Source: Streptomyces sp. CBMA156
GTDB taxonomy: Bacteria > Actinomycetota > Actinomycetes > Streptomycetales > Streptomycetaceae
Assembly (NCBI RefSeq): GCF_014596515.1
Contig: NZ_MSJQ01000375.1
Coordinates: 1-45,057 of the forward strand
Length of the DNA: 45,057 bases
Reading direction: 5' to 3'
The notes beneath the pieces are model-generated. The model was given only the letters and a program-made list of their open reading frames with translations. It ran no database searches and was not told where the DNA came from. Each line of letters starts with the position of its first letter. Within the stretch, counting starts at the first letter, position 1. Below, piece after piece: positions 1 to 8,812 of the stretch. Both the position numbers and the translations under genes were made by a program.

Positions 1-1161
1 GCCGGGCACGGCGGGGGCGGTCGGCACGGCCGGCGTCTCGGGCGTCTCGGGCGGGCCCGGCACCGCGGGTACGCCCGGCGCCACGGGGGCTGCGGGGGCC
101 GTCGGTACGCCGGACGGCTCCGGCGCCCCCTTCGAACCGGACATCAGCTGCTTGAACCTCGCCGCCGAGCGCGGATTGCGGTCGCACTGGAAGAAGCCGT
201 GCGGGCAGTAGTCGGTGACGGTCTGGTAAGCGGTGTCGTGGGTGCGGATCCAGTCGACCATCCGCTGCACGAACTCGGGGTTGTCGCCGTTGCGGAACAG
301 CCCCCACTCCGGGTACGAGACCGGCTTGCCGCGCTTGGCGGCGAACTCCACCTGGTCCTGGAGGCCGTACGGCTCGCGCACGTAGTCGTCGAAGGTGCCC
401 CCGGCGGGCTGGTCGTAGTTGTCCATGCCGATGATGTCGACCACGTCGTCGCCGGGGTAGCACTTGGTCCACGGGACGGCGTCCAGACCCCGGCTGGGGG
501 CGAAGTCGAACCGGAACCGCTGCCCAGGCACCGAGCGCATCACCCCGACGATCCGCCGCCAGTACCCCTTCCACGCGGACGGGTCGGGCTTGCAGCGGTG
601 GGTGTACGTGGTGCCGTTCATCTCCCAGCCGAGAGTGAGCACGGTGTCCGCGCCGCCCAGCGCGACCAACCGGCGCGCGAGCTTGAGGAAGTGCCCGTCG
701 AAGTCCCCGCGCGCCCCCTGGGCGAGCAGCTTGGCGACCTCGCCGTCCGGGACGTCCGCCTCGTTGGGCACCAGCATCGGCACACCGAGCACCAGCAGCC
801 GGGACGGGTCGGCCTGCCGCCACTGCGACCACAGGCCGAGCACCAACGGCTCGCCCTCGACGTCGCTCCAGCCGTTGCCCGCCAGATAGGTGTGGCCGAC
901 CTGCATGTTCGCGTCGCCCAGCCACTGTGCGTACCGGCCGATCTGCGGGATGTAGTCGTCCCAGGAACCGACGAAGGCCCCGAACGGGGGCTCGTGCGCT
1001 GGTCGCTGGACCAGGGGGCGGGGGGCCGCGCCGCGCGGCTCGACGGCGTCCGAGGAGAGGGTGTGCCGTTCGGTCTGGCTGAACGGCGTCCCGGCAGGAA
1101 CGCTGGCCGTGGCCATCAGCAACAGGGTGGCGGCGGCCAGCGTCAGGCGGCCGATTCGCAT
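1..1161 (-). CDS. Secreted GH26-like glycoside hydrolase, 3' end beyond window
   Basis: Partial gene: 387 codons are visible and the frame is still open at base 1. The start ATG at 1161 follows a strong GGAGGAGAG site. Residues 1-24 form a signal peptide (MRIGRLTL, then a hydrophobic stretch to SVPAG). The catalytic region spans about 60-340. It has a GWEMNG motif with a candidate acid/base Glu180 and a PEWG motif with candidate nucleophile Glu285, the arrangement of clan GH-A and particularly GH26 endo-mannanase/glucanase-like enzymes. From about 345 the protein becomes a Pro/Ala/Thr/Val-rich tail that leaves the window and probably links to another domain or anchor. The likely role is extracellular hydrolysis of a beta-linked polysaccharide. 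The substrate cannot be read from sequence. It is divergent from the next gene. Confidence 0.8.
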   Translation of the reverse strand, partial: MRIGRLTLAAATLLLMATASVPAGTPFSQTERHTLSSDAVEPRGAAPRPLVQRPAHEPPFGAFVGSWDDYIPQIGRYAQWLGDANMQVGHTYLAGNGWSDVEGEPLVLGLWSQWRQADPSRLLVLGVPMLVPNEADVPDGEVAKLLAQGARGDFDGHFLKLARRLVALGGADTVLTLGWEMNGTTYTHRCKPDPSAWKGYWRRIVGVMRSVPGQRFRFDFAPSRGLDAVPWTKCYPGDDVVDIIGMDNYDQPAGGTFDDYVREPYGLQDQVEFAAKRGKPVSYPEWGLFRNGDNPEFVQRMVDWIRTHDTAYQTVTDYCPHGFFQCDRNPRSAARFKQLMSGSKGAPEPSGVPTAPAAPVAPGVPAVPGPPETPETPAVPTAPAVPG

Positions 1162-1529
1162 GCTCTCTCCTCCGGACGTCGCGTGAGCGGGGCGCCCCGT
1201 CTCGGCGTGGACGGACCGTGGCGCCCCGCTCGCCGACAGTAGGGCCGACGGAGGGCGAAAAAGCCGAATGTCACCCTAAAGTGGGCGCCATTCGAACGCC
1301 GTCTGTCGCAACGCCCGGCGACCGGCGGCCATGTATCAGCTCTGTAACGGTCCGGCCGGGCCCGTCCGGCCCGCTCCGGCACGCCCCGCGCAGCGGTCGG
1401 AGCCCCGATGGTGCAGGTGGGCGGGCGGGCATGCGGGGAGGGCGCACGGCGCCGGGCGCGCGCTGGGCGGGACGGGCGGGCGGCGGAACCGGGCTGACTC
1501 GCGGGCCCGGCGAAAGGTACGCTCCGGCG
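1162..1529. promoter_or_regulatory. Divergent intergenic region with promoters of both flanking genes
   Basis: 368 bases without a convincing gene. On the plus strand TACGCT at 1518-1523 lies six bases before the GTG at 1530, as expected for a leaderless transcript. On the minus strand TAGGGT (read from 1278 down to 1273) is a possible -10 box for the GH26 gene, giving a leader of about 100 bases. The rest is very GC-rich with several short CCGG-type repeats and no clear operator. Confidence 0.4.
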
Positions 1530-2528
1530 GTGTCCTGGAAGCCACTGCGTGTACTGACCCCCCGCTCGATCCTGCCTGCCTCGGCGGTGATGCTGGTCCT
1601 TGCGGTCGGAGCGGCGGCGCACGCGAACAAGCCGGTGCCGTTCGGCGACCGGGTGGCGGGACCCGGCGACGCGGGGGCGGCGCCGGTGAACTCCGAGTCG
1701 CTCAGCTCGGCCGACCTCGACCTGCGGGTGGGCCCCGGCCTGGAGGCCTTCCACAAGCGGACCGGCGAGCAGGCCTGGTCCTACCGCCGCGAGGGCGCCG
1801 AGGCGCTCCACCTGGCGATGGCCGGCGACAACGCGATCGTGGTCTGGGACGACGGCCTGGTCACCTCGGTGCGCCCCGGCGACCACGAGGTGCGCTGGCA
1901 CCGGGCGGTGCCCGGCCTGGCCGACTGGCTGCGCGGCGACGGCGAGCCCGGCGCCGACAAGCGGACCGACGCCCAGCGCACGGCGCTCGCCAAGCAGCGG
2001 GCCGCGGCCGCGCTGCACACCGTCCAGCGGGACGGCTCGCCCTGGCTCGCCCTGGTCACGCCGAACCTGACCATGGGCCTGCGCGACGCCGACGGCGACC
2101 TGCGCTACAACGACAAGCCGTCCGGCAGCTGCGTCTACGACCCGCTGCGCGCCGTCCACACCGACTACGCCGTGCTCGTCCCGCGCACCTGCACCAACAG
2201 CGGTGGGCAGGCCGTCTCCGGCGGCATCACCGGTTACCGGCTGGACAGCAACGGCTGGACGACGAACACCGGCCCGACCGCCACCGTCAAGGTCCTGGAC
2301 CGCAGCAGGGTGGAGATCACCGACGGCCCGATCGTCCCGCCCAGGGTCTTCGACACCAAGGCGGCCGCGCCCGAGACGGCCTGCGGCAGCGTGGACGCCC
2401 CGTTCGCGGCTGTCCGTCCGCAGGGCGGCTGCGCGGACCCGTCGGCGGCCCAGGCCCCGGCGGGAGCCCCCGCCCCGGACGCCACCGACGCCCCCGTGGG
2501 GGACCGGCCGGCCGCGCAGCCGCAGTAG
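1530..2528 (+). CDS. Membrane-anchored PQQ-like propeller-type protein, function unknown
   Basis: 332 residues from GTG 1530. I chose this start because TACGCT lies six bases upstream and the product then begins directly before a single hydrophobic segment (residues about 12-32, signal anchor or signal peptide). The mature part has a repeat resembling PQQ/BamB-like propellers (LEAFHKRTGEQAWSY, followed by DNAIVVWDDG), two central Cys (GSCVYD, RTCTNSG) and two more near the end. The C-terminal 40 residues are Ala/Pro/Asp-rich and probably disordered. Such proteins are common in streptomycetes without assigned function; it is probably extracytoplasmic and may be a scaffold or binding protein. 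It is probably not in the following ABC-F operon, since a promoter-like box lies in the 3' gap. Confidence 0.7.
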   Translation: MSWKPLRVLTPRSILPASAVMLVLAVGAAAHANKPVPFGDRVAGPGDAGAAPVNSESLSSADLDLRVGPGLEAFHKRTGEQAWSYRREGAEALHLAMAGDNAIVVWDDGLVTSVRPGDHEVRWHRAVPGLADWLRGDGEPGADKRTDAQRTALAKQRAAAALHTVQRDGSPWLALVTPNLTMGLRDADGDLRYNDKPSGSCVYDPLRAVHTDYAVLVPRTCTNSGGQAVSGGITGYRLDSNGWTTNTGPTATVKVLDRSRVEITDGPIVPPRVFDTKAAAPETACGSVDAPFAAVRPQGGCADPSAAQAPAGAPAPDATDAPVGDRPAAQPQ

Positions 2529-2596
2529 CAGGGACGGCCCGGGGAGCGGCGGGCACTCCCTGGCCGGCGACTCCTCGGGGGCCGTGTGGGGCCCGG

Positions 2597-2602
2597 TAGA
2601 CT
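2597..2602 (+). promoter_or_regulatory. -10 box upstream of uORF and ABC-F gene
   Basis: TAGACT fits the actinobacterial -10 consensus TANNNT well. No good -35 is visible 16-19 bases upstream. A start point 7-8 bases downstream would coincide with the ATG at 2610, so the transcript would begin with the seven-codon upstream ORF. Confidence 0.5.
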
Positions 2603-2609
2603 TGCCGCC

Positions 2610-2633
2610 ATGGCTATTTTCTCCGGGCAATAG
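2610..2633 (+). CDS. Putative leaderless seven-residue uORF (leader peptide) of the ABC-F gene
   Basis: ATG at 2610, TAG at 2631-2633, encoding MAIFSGQ. It begins seven bases after TAGACT, so it would be translated leaderlessly from the first base of the transcript. It is followed by a 116-base leader to the ABC-F start that can fold: a perfect 14-base palindrome at 2692-2705 and CGGCGC/GCGCCG arms at 2641-2646 and 2657-2662. Antibiotic-resistance ABC-F genes are often controlled by ribosome-mediated attenuation using short uORFs, so a leader peptide is a reasonable inference. The ORF is very short and could occur by chance. Confidence 0.4.
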   Translation: MAIFSGQ

Positions 2634-2749
2634 CGGGCGGCGGCGCCACGAAGGCCGCGCCGACCGTCGATGAAGTCCCCCTCACGTCAACCGGCCCCGG
2701 GGCCGTCGCACCCGGCCGCCCGCCCACGTCCCAGGAGTAGTACCCAGCC

Positions 2750-4348
<1,599 letters not shown>

Positions 4349-4364
4349 CCCGAAGTAGACGCGA

Positions 4365-4381
4365 CATCCGCTTTTCGGATG
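4365..4381 (+). terminator. Short hairpin after the ABC-F gene
   Basis: CATCCG and CGGATG form a perfect six-base stem around CTTTT, 17 bases after the ABC-F stop codon. There is no strong downstream U-run. It may be a weak terminator or an mRNA 3' end. Confidence 0.4.
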
Positions 4382-4675
4382 AGAATATCTAGTCCTTTCG
4401 GCGTGTCCGGGAATGAAGTAGACCTGGATTCCGTTTAAGGACTTCCCGTCGGCCCGCCACTCGATCGTGGTCGGGCCGACGCTGCTGATCAGCTCTTTCT
4501 CGGCGAATGGCGACTTCCACCTGGGGGCGCGCACTCTGTGTGAGCGCCCCGATGCGCTCGGATCACCACCGGCGGACCACGCATTTCCGACATCGACCTT
4601 GTCGAATGGGTGGCCAGGACGCGGTGGATGGGTGATCATGGGAATCTGACCGAGCAACGCTACGAGGAGGCACGG
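4382..4675 (-). other. Gene-poor gap of lower GC with a possible minus-strand coding remnant
   Basis: Together with the hairpin, about 327 bases separate the ABC-F and HTH genes. No plus-strand gene is convincing. On the minus strand about 4430-4520 reads in one open frame with mainly G/C-ending codons and protein-like text (for example TIEWRADGKSLNGIQVYFIP), but it has no start/stop context matching a complete gene. It could be a decayed gene fragment or chance. The downstream part (about 4560-4675) must hold the promoter of the HTH gene. Confidence 0.25.
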
Positions 4676-4909
4676 GTGGCCGAGACTCTGAAAAAGGGCA
4701 GCCGGGTGACCGGTGCCGCGCGTGAGAAGCTCGCGGCCGATCTCAAGAAGAAGTACGACTCCGGGGCGAGCATTCGCGCTCTCGCGGAGGAGACCGGTCG
4801 TTCGTACGGCTTCGTGCACCGGATGTTGAGCGAATCCGGAGTCATTCTCCGGGGTCGTGGCGGTGCCACGCGGGGCAAGAGCAAGGCGACTGCCGGGGCA
4901 GGTTCCTGA
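4676..4909 (+). CDS. Small helix-turn-helix DNA-binding protein (Rv1473A-like)
   Basis: 77 residues. GTG 4676 was chosen because GAGGAGG ends five bases before it; an in-frame upstream ATG at 4610 lacks a site and adds an unlikely N-terminus. The protein has a Lys-rich N-terminus (AETLKKGSRVTG) and one compact HTH at about 20-55 (LKKKYDSGASIRALAEETGR, then SYGFVHRMLSESG), like the Hin/resolvase-type or Sigma70 region 4-like helix-turn-helix. A Gly/Arg/Lys-rich tail follows (RGRGGATRGKSK) that could bind the DNA minor groove. Its position behind the ABC-F gene is shared, as I recall, with mycobacteria. No target can be deduced. Confidence 0.8.
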   Translation: MAETLKKGSRVTGAAREKLAADLKKKYDSGASIRALAEETGRSYGFVHRMLSESGVILRGRGGATRGKSKATAGAGS

Positions 4910-5192
4910 CGGTTCGTCAGCCATAGGCTGGATGACGCGGCGGCAGGGCGCCGACCGAGGAGACGTCAGCTGAGCGTCGGCTGGGCGTCCGCCCTCGGGT
5001 CGTGTGGACCGGCCGCCGATCGTCATGTCCGGGGTGTCGCCCGTCCCCCGTTTCTTTTCTCCGTTCGTTTTCCTTTCGCTCATCGTCGGTCTTCGCGGCC
5101 CCGTCGATCTTTCCGGGGTCGGGGCCCTGCCCTGGCGCGCCCAGGTTTGTTACTCTCCGGTAGCCAAGTCCCTCGCCACCGGAGGTCCCCGC

Positions 5193-5999
5193 ATGACCGC
5201 CCCCGCCACCGACCCGCAGGCCCCGAGCTGGGAGCGGGACGGCGTCCGCCTGGAGATCGAAGGCGAACTCGCCGTTGTCACCCTGTGTCAGCCCAAGCGG
5301 CGCAACGCCCAGTCGCCCGCGCTCTGGCGCGCCCTCGCCGACGCCGGCCGCGAGCTGCCCGGCAGCGTCCGGGTGGTGCTGCTGCGCGCGGAGGGGGTCT
5401 CCTTCTCGGCCGGGCTGGACCGGGCCATGTTCACCCCCGAGGGCATCCCGGGTGAGCCCACCTTCCTCCGGCTGGCCGCCTCCACCGACGCGGAGCTGGA
5501 CGACGCCATCGCCTCGTACCAGGAGGCCTTCACCTGGTGGCGCCGTCCGGACCTGATCTCCATCGCGGCGGTCCAGGGCCACGCCGTCGGCGCGGGCTTC
5601 CAGCTCGCCCTCGGCTGCGACCTGCGGGTGGTCGCCGAGGACGCCCGGTTCGCGATGAAGGAGACCTCGCTGGGCCTCGTGCCGGACCTGGCGGGCACCA
5701 AGCCGCTCACCGAACTCGTCGGCTACGCGCGAGCACTGGAGATCTGCGCGACCGGACGCTGGGTGGGTGCCGAGGAGGCCGCCGCGATCGGGCTGGCCAA
5801 CCTGGCGGTGCCGGGGGAGGAGCTGGAGGCGGCTGCCCGCGATCTCGCGGCGGCCCTGCTGGCCGCTCCGCGCGGAGCGGTGATCGAGACCAAGGCCCTG
5901 CTGCAGGGGGCCGCCGGGCGCTCCTTCGACGAGCAGCGTTCGGCCGAACGGGCGGCGCAGGCCCGTCGGCTGCGGGAGCTCGCCGGCATCGGTGACTGA
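5193..5999 (+). CDS. Enoyl-CoA hydratase/isomerase (crotonase) family protein
   Basis: 268 residues. ATG 5193 is preceded by GGAGG at 5181-5185. The protein has the crotonase fold with both oxyanion-hole regions: SFSAGLD (about 69-75) and GHAVGAGFQLALGCDLRV (about 130-147). The segment SLGLVPDLAGT places Asp where many dehydrating family members carry catalytic Glu, so the reaction could be isomerisation, hydrolysis or another CoA-ester step rather than classical hydration. It lies close behind the ABC-F/HTH pair but has its own leader of about 280 bases and is closed by a strong terminator. The likely cytosolic substrate is an acyl-CoA; which one is unknown. Confidence 0.85.
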   Translation: MTAPATDPQAPSWERDGVRLEIEGELAVVTLCQPKRRNAQSPALWRALADAGRELPGSVRVVLLRAEGVSFSAGLDRAMFTPEGIPGEPTFLRLAASTDAELDDAIASYQEAFTWWRRPDLISIAAVQGHAVGAGFQLALGCDLRVVAEDARFAMKETSLGLVPDLAGTKPLTELVGYARALEICATGRWVGAEEAAAIGLANLAVPGEELEAAARDLAAALLAAPRGAVIETKALLQGAAGRSFDEQRSAERAAQARRLRELAGIGD

Positions 6000-6020
6000 C
6001 CGCCGTACGGCACCGACGCA

Positions 6021-6056
6021 GGGCCCGCCCCCGGGGGATCTCCCGGGGGCGGGCCC
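6021..6056 (+). terminator. Strong intrinsic terminator after the enoyl-CoA hydratase gene
   Basis: Perfect 15-base inverted repeat (GGGCCCGCCCCCGGG and its complement) around a six-base loop, followed by TTT. It lies 21 bases after the stop codon and separates this gene from the Asp23 operon. Confidence 0.85.
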
Positions 6057-6240
6057 TTTCGGTGTTTCCGGGGGCGCCGGCGGCGTTCCGGCCGGGGTTG
6101 CGGGGTCGTACGGCCGCGGGGTCCGCGTACGGCCGGACGGGCGTCGGGTTGGCGCCGCTCGGCGGGCGGGGGACGCGGCGGAATGCCAGAGTTGGGGAGG
6201 TTTGCGATATAGCTGGAGCCGTACGACGGGAGATGTGCCC

Positions 6241-6753
6241 ATGCCTGACACTCCGACGCCCGCGACCATGCACAAGCACGCCGGCAGCGGTCCGCCCCCC
6301 GGTTCGCCGCCCGGCGCCGGGGGCGGCGCCAAGCCGGTGGAGGAACGCGGCCGTACGGCGCTGGCCGTCGGCGTGGTGGAGAAGATCGCCGGGATGGCGG
6401 CCCGCGAGGTCACCGGCATCCATGCGCTCGGCTCCGGGCTCGCCCGTACCTTCGGCGCGATGCGGGACCGGGTGCCCGGCGGCAAGCCCAGCGTCGGACG
6501 GGGTATCAAGGCCGAGGTCGGCGAGAAGCAGACCGCGATCGACATCGCCCTGGTGGTCGAGTACGGCGTGGTCATTCCCGAACTGGCCCGGCAGGTCAGG
6601 GAGAACATCATCAATGCGGTCGAACGGATGACCGGCCTGGAAGTCGTCGAGGTCAACATCGCGGTCAACGACGTCCACCTGCCGGACGAACCGGAGTACG
6701 AGGAGGAAGAGGAACCGGTCGCGACGTCAGGTCAGCGGCCGAAGCTCAAGTAG
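6241..6753 (+). CDS. Asp23/Gls24 family envelope stress response protein
   Basis: 170 residues from ATG 6241, with GGGAG eight bases upstream. The N-terminus (1-35) is His/Pro/Gly-rich and flexible. The Asp23 domain covers about 38-150: GRTALAVGVVEKIAGMAARE, VTGIHALG, then a strand/helix part ending in EVVEVNIAVNDVHLPD. The tail is acidic (EYEEEEE). In Firmicutes Asp23 is held at the membrane by AmaP and lies beside DUF2273; here the same partners follow directly, so it is the first gene of an Asp23-AmaP operon. It is cytoplasmic, probably membrane-recruited; the biochemical role of the family is not settled. It starts after a strong terminator, so it has its own promoter. Confidence 0.88.
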   Translation: MPDTPTPATMHKHAGSGPPPGSPPGAGGGAKPVEERGRTALAVGVVEKIAGMAAREVTGIHALGSGLARTFGAMRDRVPGGKPSVGRGIKAEVGEKQTAIDIALVVEYGVVIPELARQVRENIINAVERMTGLEVVEVNIAVNDVHLPDEPEYEEEEEPVATSGQRPKLK

Positions 6754-6834
6754 CGGCGCGATGGTGAGGCCCGTGGCGGTGGCGGCGGGCCGGGGTCCGG
6801 CTGGACGAGGTAGCGGGAGACGAGGGAGTAGCGG

Positions 6835-7026
6835 ATGAACCTGGCCATCGTCGGCCTGGTGGTGGGCATGGCCCTCGGCTTCGCCGGGTACTTCGGCGGG
6901 TTCGCGGCCTTCCTGTTGGTGGCCGTGCTCGGACTGGTCGGCTTCGTGGTCGGGCGCCTGCTGGAGGGCGACATCGAGCTGGGCGACCTCGGGGAGCTGC
7001 TCCGCGGCCGCGACCGGCGCCGCTGA
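6835..7026 (+). CDS. Small two-helix membrane protein of the Asp23 operon (DUF2273-like)
   Basis: 63 residues with GGGAGTAG before ATG 6835. Residues 2-22 and 24-45 are two hydrophobic helices rich in Gly/Val/Leu separated only by GYFGG, followed by a charged tail (EGDIELGDLGELLRGRDRRR). Size, topology and position between two Asp23 genes match the small DUF2273 membrane proteins found next to Asp23 in Firmicutes. The similarity is by layout rather than strong sequence motifs. The stop overlaps the next start (TGATG), so translation is coupled. Confidence 0.8.
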   Translation: MNLAIVGLVVGMALGFAGYFGGFAAFLLVAVLGLVGFVVGRLLEGDIELGDLGELLRGRDRRR

Positions 7027-7409
7027 TGGCGGGGCCCGTGTCGGTTCCGGCTTCGGCTTCCGGTCCGGTCGCCGGTCCGGCTTCGGGTTCCGTGCCCGGG
7101 CGCCGGGGGCGGCTTCGGGTGGCTGATCGGGTGTATGCCCGGATCGCGGCTCGGGCCGTCCGGGAGGTGCTGGCCGAGGCCTGGCCCGCCGGGCGGGCGA
7201 AGGGGGCGCCGCCGCATGTCTCGGTGACCGTGCCGGGGAGCACGGTGACGGTCAGGGTCACGGTGGAGCTGCCGTTTCCGTCGGACATCGCGGCACTGGC
7301 CGGGGCGGTGCGGGGGCGGATCGCCGAGCGGGTGGTGGGGCTGACCGGGACCAGGGTGTCGGAAGTGGTGGTCGTGGTCGAGAAGTTGGTGACAGGGGGC
7401 GCGTCGTGA
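7026..7409 (+). CDS. Second Asp23/Gls24-like protein
   Basis: 127 residues. ATG 7026 shares a base with the preceding stop. The first 30 residues are Pro/Ala/Ser/Gly-rich. The remainder is a short Asp23-like domain: VADRVYARIAARAVREVL, the strands HVSVTVPGSTVTVRVTVELP, and the closing VSEVVVVVEKLV. It lacks the acidic tail of the first copy, so the two are diverged paralogues that may form hetero-oligomers. The four-base overlap with the downstream gene implies equimolar production. Confidence 0.75.
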   Translation: MAGPVSVPASASGPVAGPASGSVPGRRGRLRVADRVYARIAARAVREVLAEAWPAGRAKGAPPHVSVTVPGSTVTVRVTVELPFPSDIAALAGAVRGRIAERVVGLTGTRVSEVVVVVEKLVTGGAS

Positions 7410-8092
7410 GTACGGAGGCTTCCGGGGCGGAGGGGGCGGACCAGGGGGCTGATCCTGGGGCTGGTCCGGGGGTTCGGCCGGGGAAGGTGCGGCGGCTGCG
7501 GGCGCCTCGTACGGCCGCGGCCGCGCTGGTGGCGACGGCGGTGCTGGTGGTGTCGGGCGCTCTGCTGTACGACGTGGTCGCGGTGCGGGTGGGGCAGCCG
7601 GCGCGGAGGTGGCGGGCGCAGATCGCGGATGAGCTGGCGACGCGGCACCTCGACGACCTGTGGGTGCTGGTGGGGGCCGGGGCGGCGACCCTGCTCGGTG
7701 GGTGGCTGCTGTGGCTGGCCGTCGCTCCCGGACTGCGGCGGTGGCTCGTACTGCGGCCGTACGGGGGGACGACGGCGGCCATCGACCGGGCCGGTGTCGG
7801 GCACCTGCTGACGGACCGGGCAGCAGGTCTGGACGGGATCGACCGGCTGCGGATCCGGGTCGGGCGGCGGCGGATCCGGATCTCGTTGGCCGGGGCGGCG
7901 GAGCCGGCGTTGGTGCAGCGGCAGCTGCGGGACGAGCTGGGGAGGGTGGGGCTGGGGCGGCCGATGCGGTTGGACGTGCGGGCGGCGCGGGGGACGGCGG
8001 GTGTGGTGGGGGAGGACGAGGGGGTCGTCCCCGGGCCCGGGGACGGCGGCGCCGGGGCGGCCGGTGGCGAGGGGTCGGGGGCGGCCGGGTGA
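7406..8092 (+). CDS. DUF6286-type membrane protein of the Asp23 operon
   Basis: 228 residues from GTG 7406, overlapping the previous stop by four bases. There is an acidic Gly-rich N-terminus, a transmembrane helix at about 35-55 (AALVATAVLVVSGALLYDVV), a second at about 86-105 (LLGGWLLWLAVAPGLRRWL), then a cytoplasmic-type domain with alternating basic strands (RLRIRVGRRRIRISL) and a disordered Gly/Glu tail. This matches the actinobacterial DUF6286 family found next to Asp23 and AmaP. Function is unknown; it is probably a membrane partner or anchor of the Asp23 complex. Confidence 0.75.
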   Translation: MSTEASGAEGADQGADPGAGPGVRPGKVRRLRAPRTAAAALVATAVLVVSGALLYDVVAVRVGQPARRWRAQIADELATRHLDDLWVLVGAGAATLLGGWLLWLAVAPGLRRWLVLRPYGGTTAAIDRAGVGHLLTDRAAGLDGIDRLRIRVGRRRIRISLAGAAEPALVQRQLRDELGRVGLGRPMRLDVRAARGTAGVVGEDEGVVPGPGDGGAGAAGGEGSGAAG

Positions 8093-8730
8093 GGCGGACG
8101 GTCGTCAATCGGGTGCTGCTGGGGGCGGTGGGGGTGGTGCTGCTCGGTGTCGGGGTGCTGGTGCTGGCGGGTGGGCTCGACCTGTACCGGAGGCTGGGTG
8201 TCCAGCCGCCGGGGTGGTGGCCGCTCACCGCGCCGGACCAGCCGGTGGTGAGCGCGCGGTCGAGGGGGCGCTGGGTGGCGTCGGCGTGGTGGTGGCCGAC
8301 GGTGATCGGCGGGCTGGCCGTGCTCGTGGCGGGGATGGCGTGGTGGCTGGTGGCGCAGCTGAGGCGCAGTGGGCTGTCGAGCATCGCGGTGCCGACGCCG
8401 GGGGTGAGCGGGCTTCGGCTGCGGGTCGGTGCGCGGGCGCTGGAGGAGGCGCTGGAGAGTGGGACGGCGGTGCTGCCGGAGGTCGAGCGGGCCGGAGTGC
8501 GGTTGGTGCGGGCGCCCGGCCATCCACGCTTGCGCGGTGCCGTGCGGCTGAAGCCGGGCGGGGACCCGGCAGCGCTGGTGGAGCACTTCGAGGATGGGCC
8601 TCGGGCGGACGCCCTCGGGAGCCTGCGGCTGGCGGAGCTGCCGGCCGAGCTGCGGATCCGGGTCTTGCAGGCGGCCTCCGCCGAGCCGCGGCGGGGTCGG
8701 CGGGGGCGCAGGCAGCCGCGGGTGGAGTGA
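8089..8730 (+). CDS. AmaP-like alkaline shock membrane anchor protein
   Basis: 213 residues. GTG 8089 overlaps the preceding stop (GTGA). There are two transmembrane helices, about 8-28 (LLGAVGVVLLGVGVLVLAGG) and about 66-86 (WWPTVIGGLAVLVAGMAWWL), with an extracytoplasmic loop between them. A C-terminal cytosolic domain (about 95-200) resembles the AmaP region that binds Asp23, and the tail is very Arg-rich (RRGRRGRRQPR). As last gene of the operon it probably anchors the two Asp23 proteins to the membrane. Inducing conditions cannot be seen in the sequence. Confidence 0.72.
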   Translation: MRRTVVNRVLLGAVGVVLLGVGVLVLAGGLDLYRRLGVQPPGWWPLTAPDQPVVSARSRGRWVASAWWWPTVIGGLAVLVAGMAWWLVAQLRRSGLSSIAVPTPGVSGLRLRVGARALEEALESGTAVLPEVERAGVRLVRAPGHPRLRGAVRLKPGGDPAALVEHFEDGPRADALGSLRLAELPAELRIRVLQAASAEPRRGRRGRRQPRVE

Positions 8731-8812
8731 GCGGCACGGATTGGTCGGAGGTGATTGGTCGATGGTGATTAGTCAGGATTGGAATAGTCGAGGGTGATGT
8801 AAGGGGCGGAGA

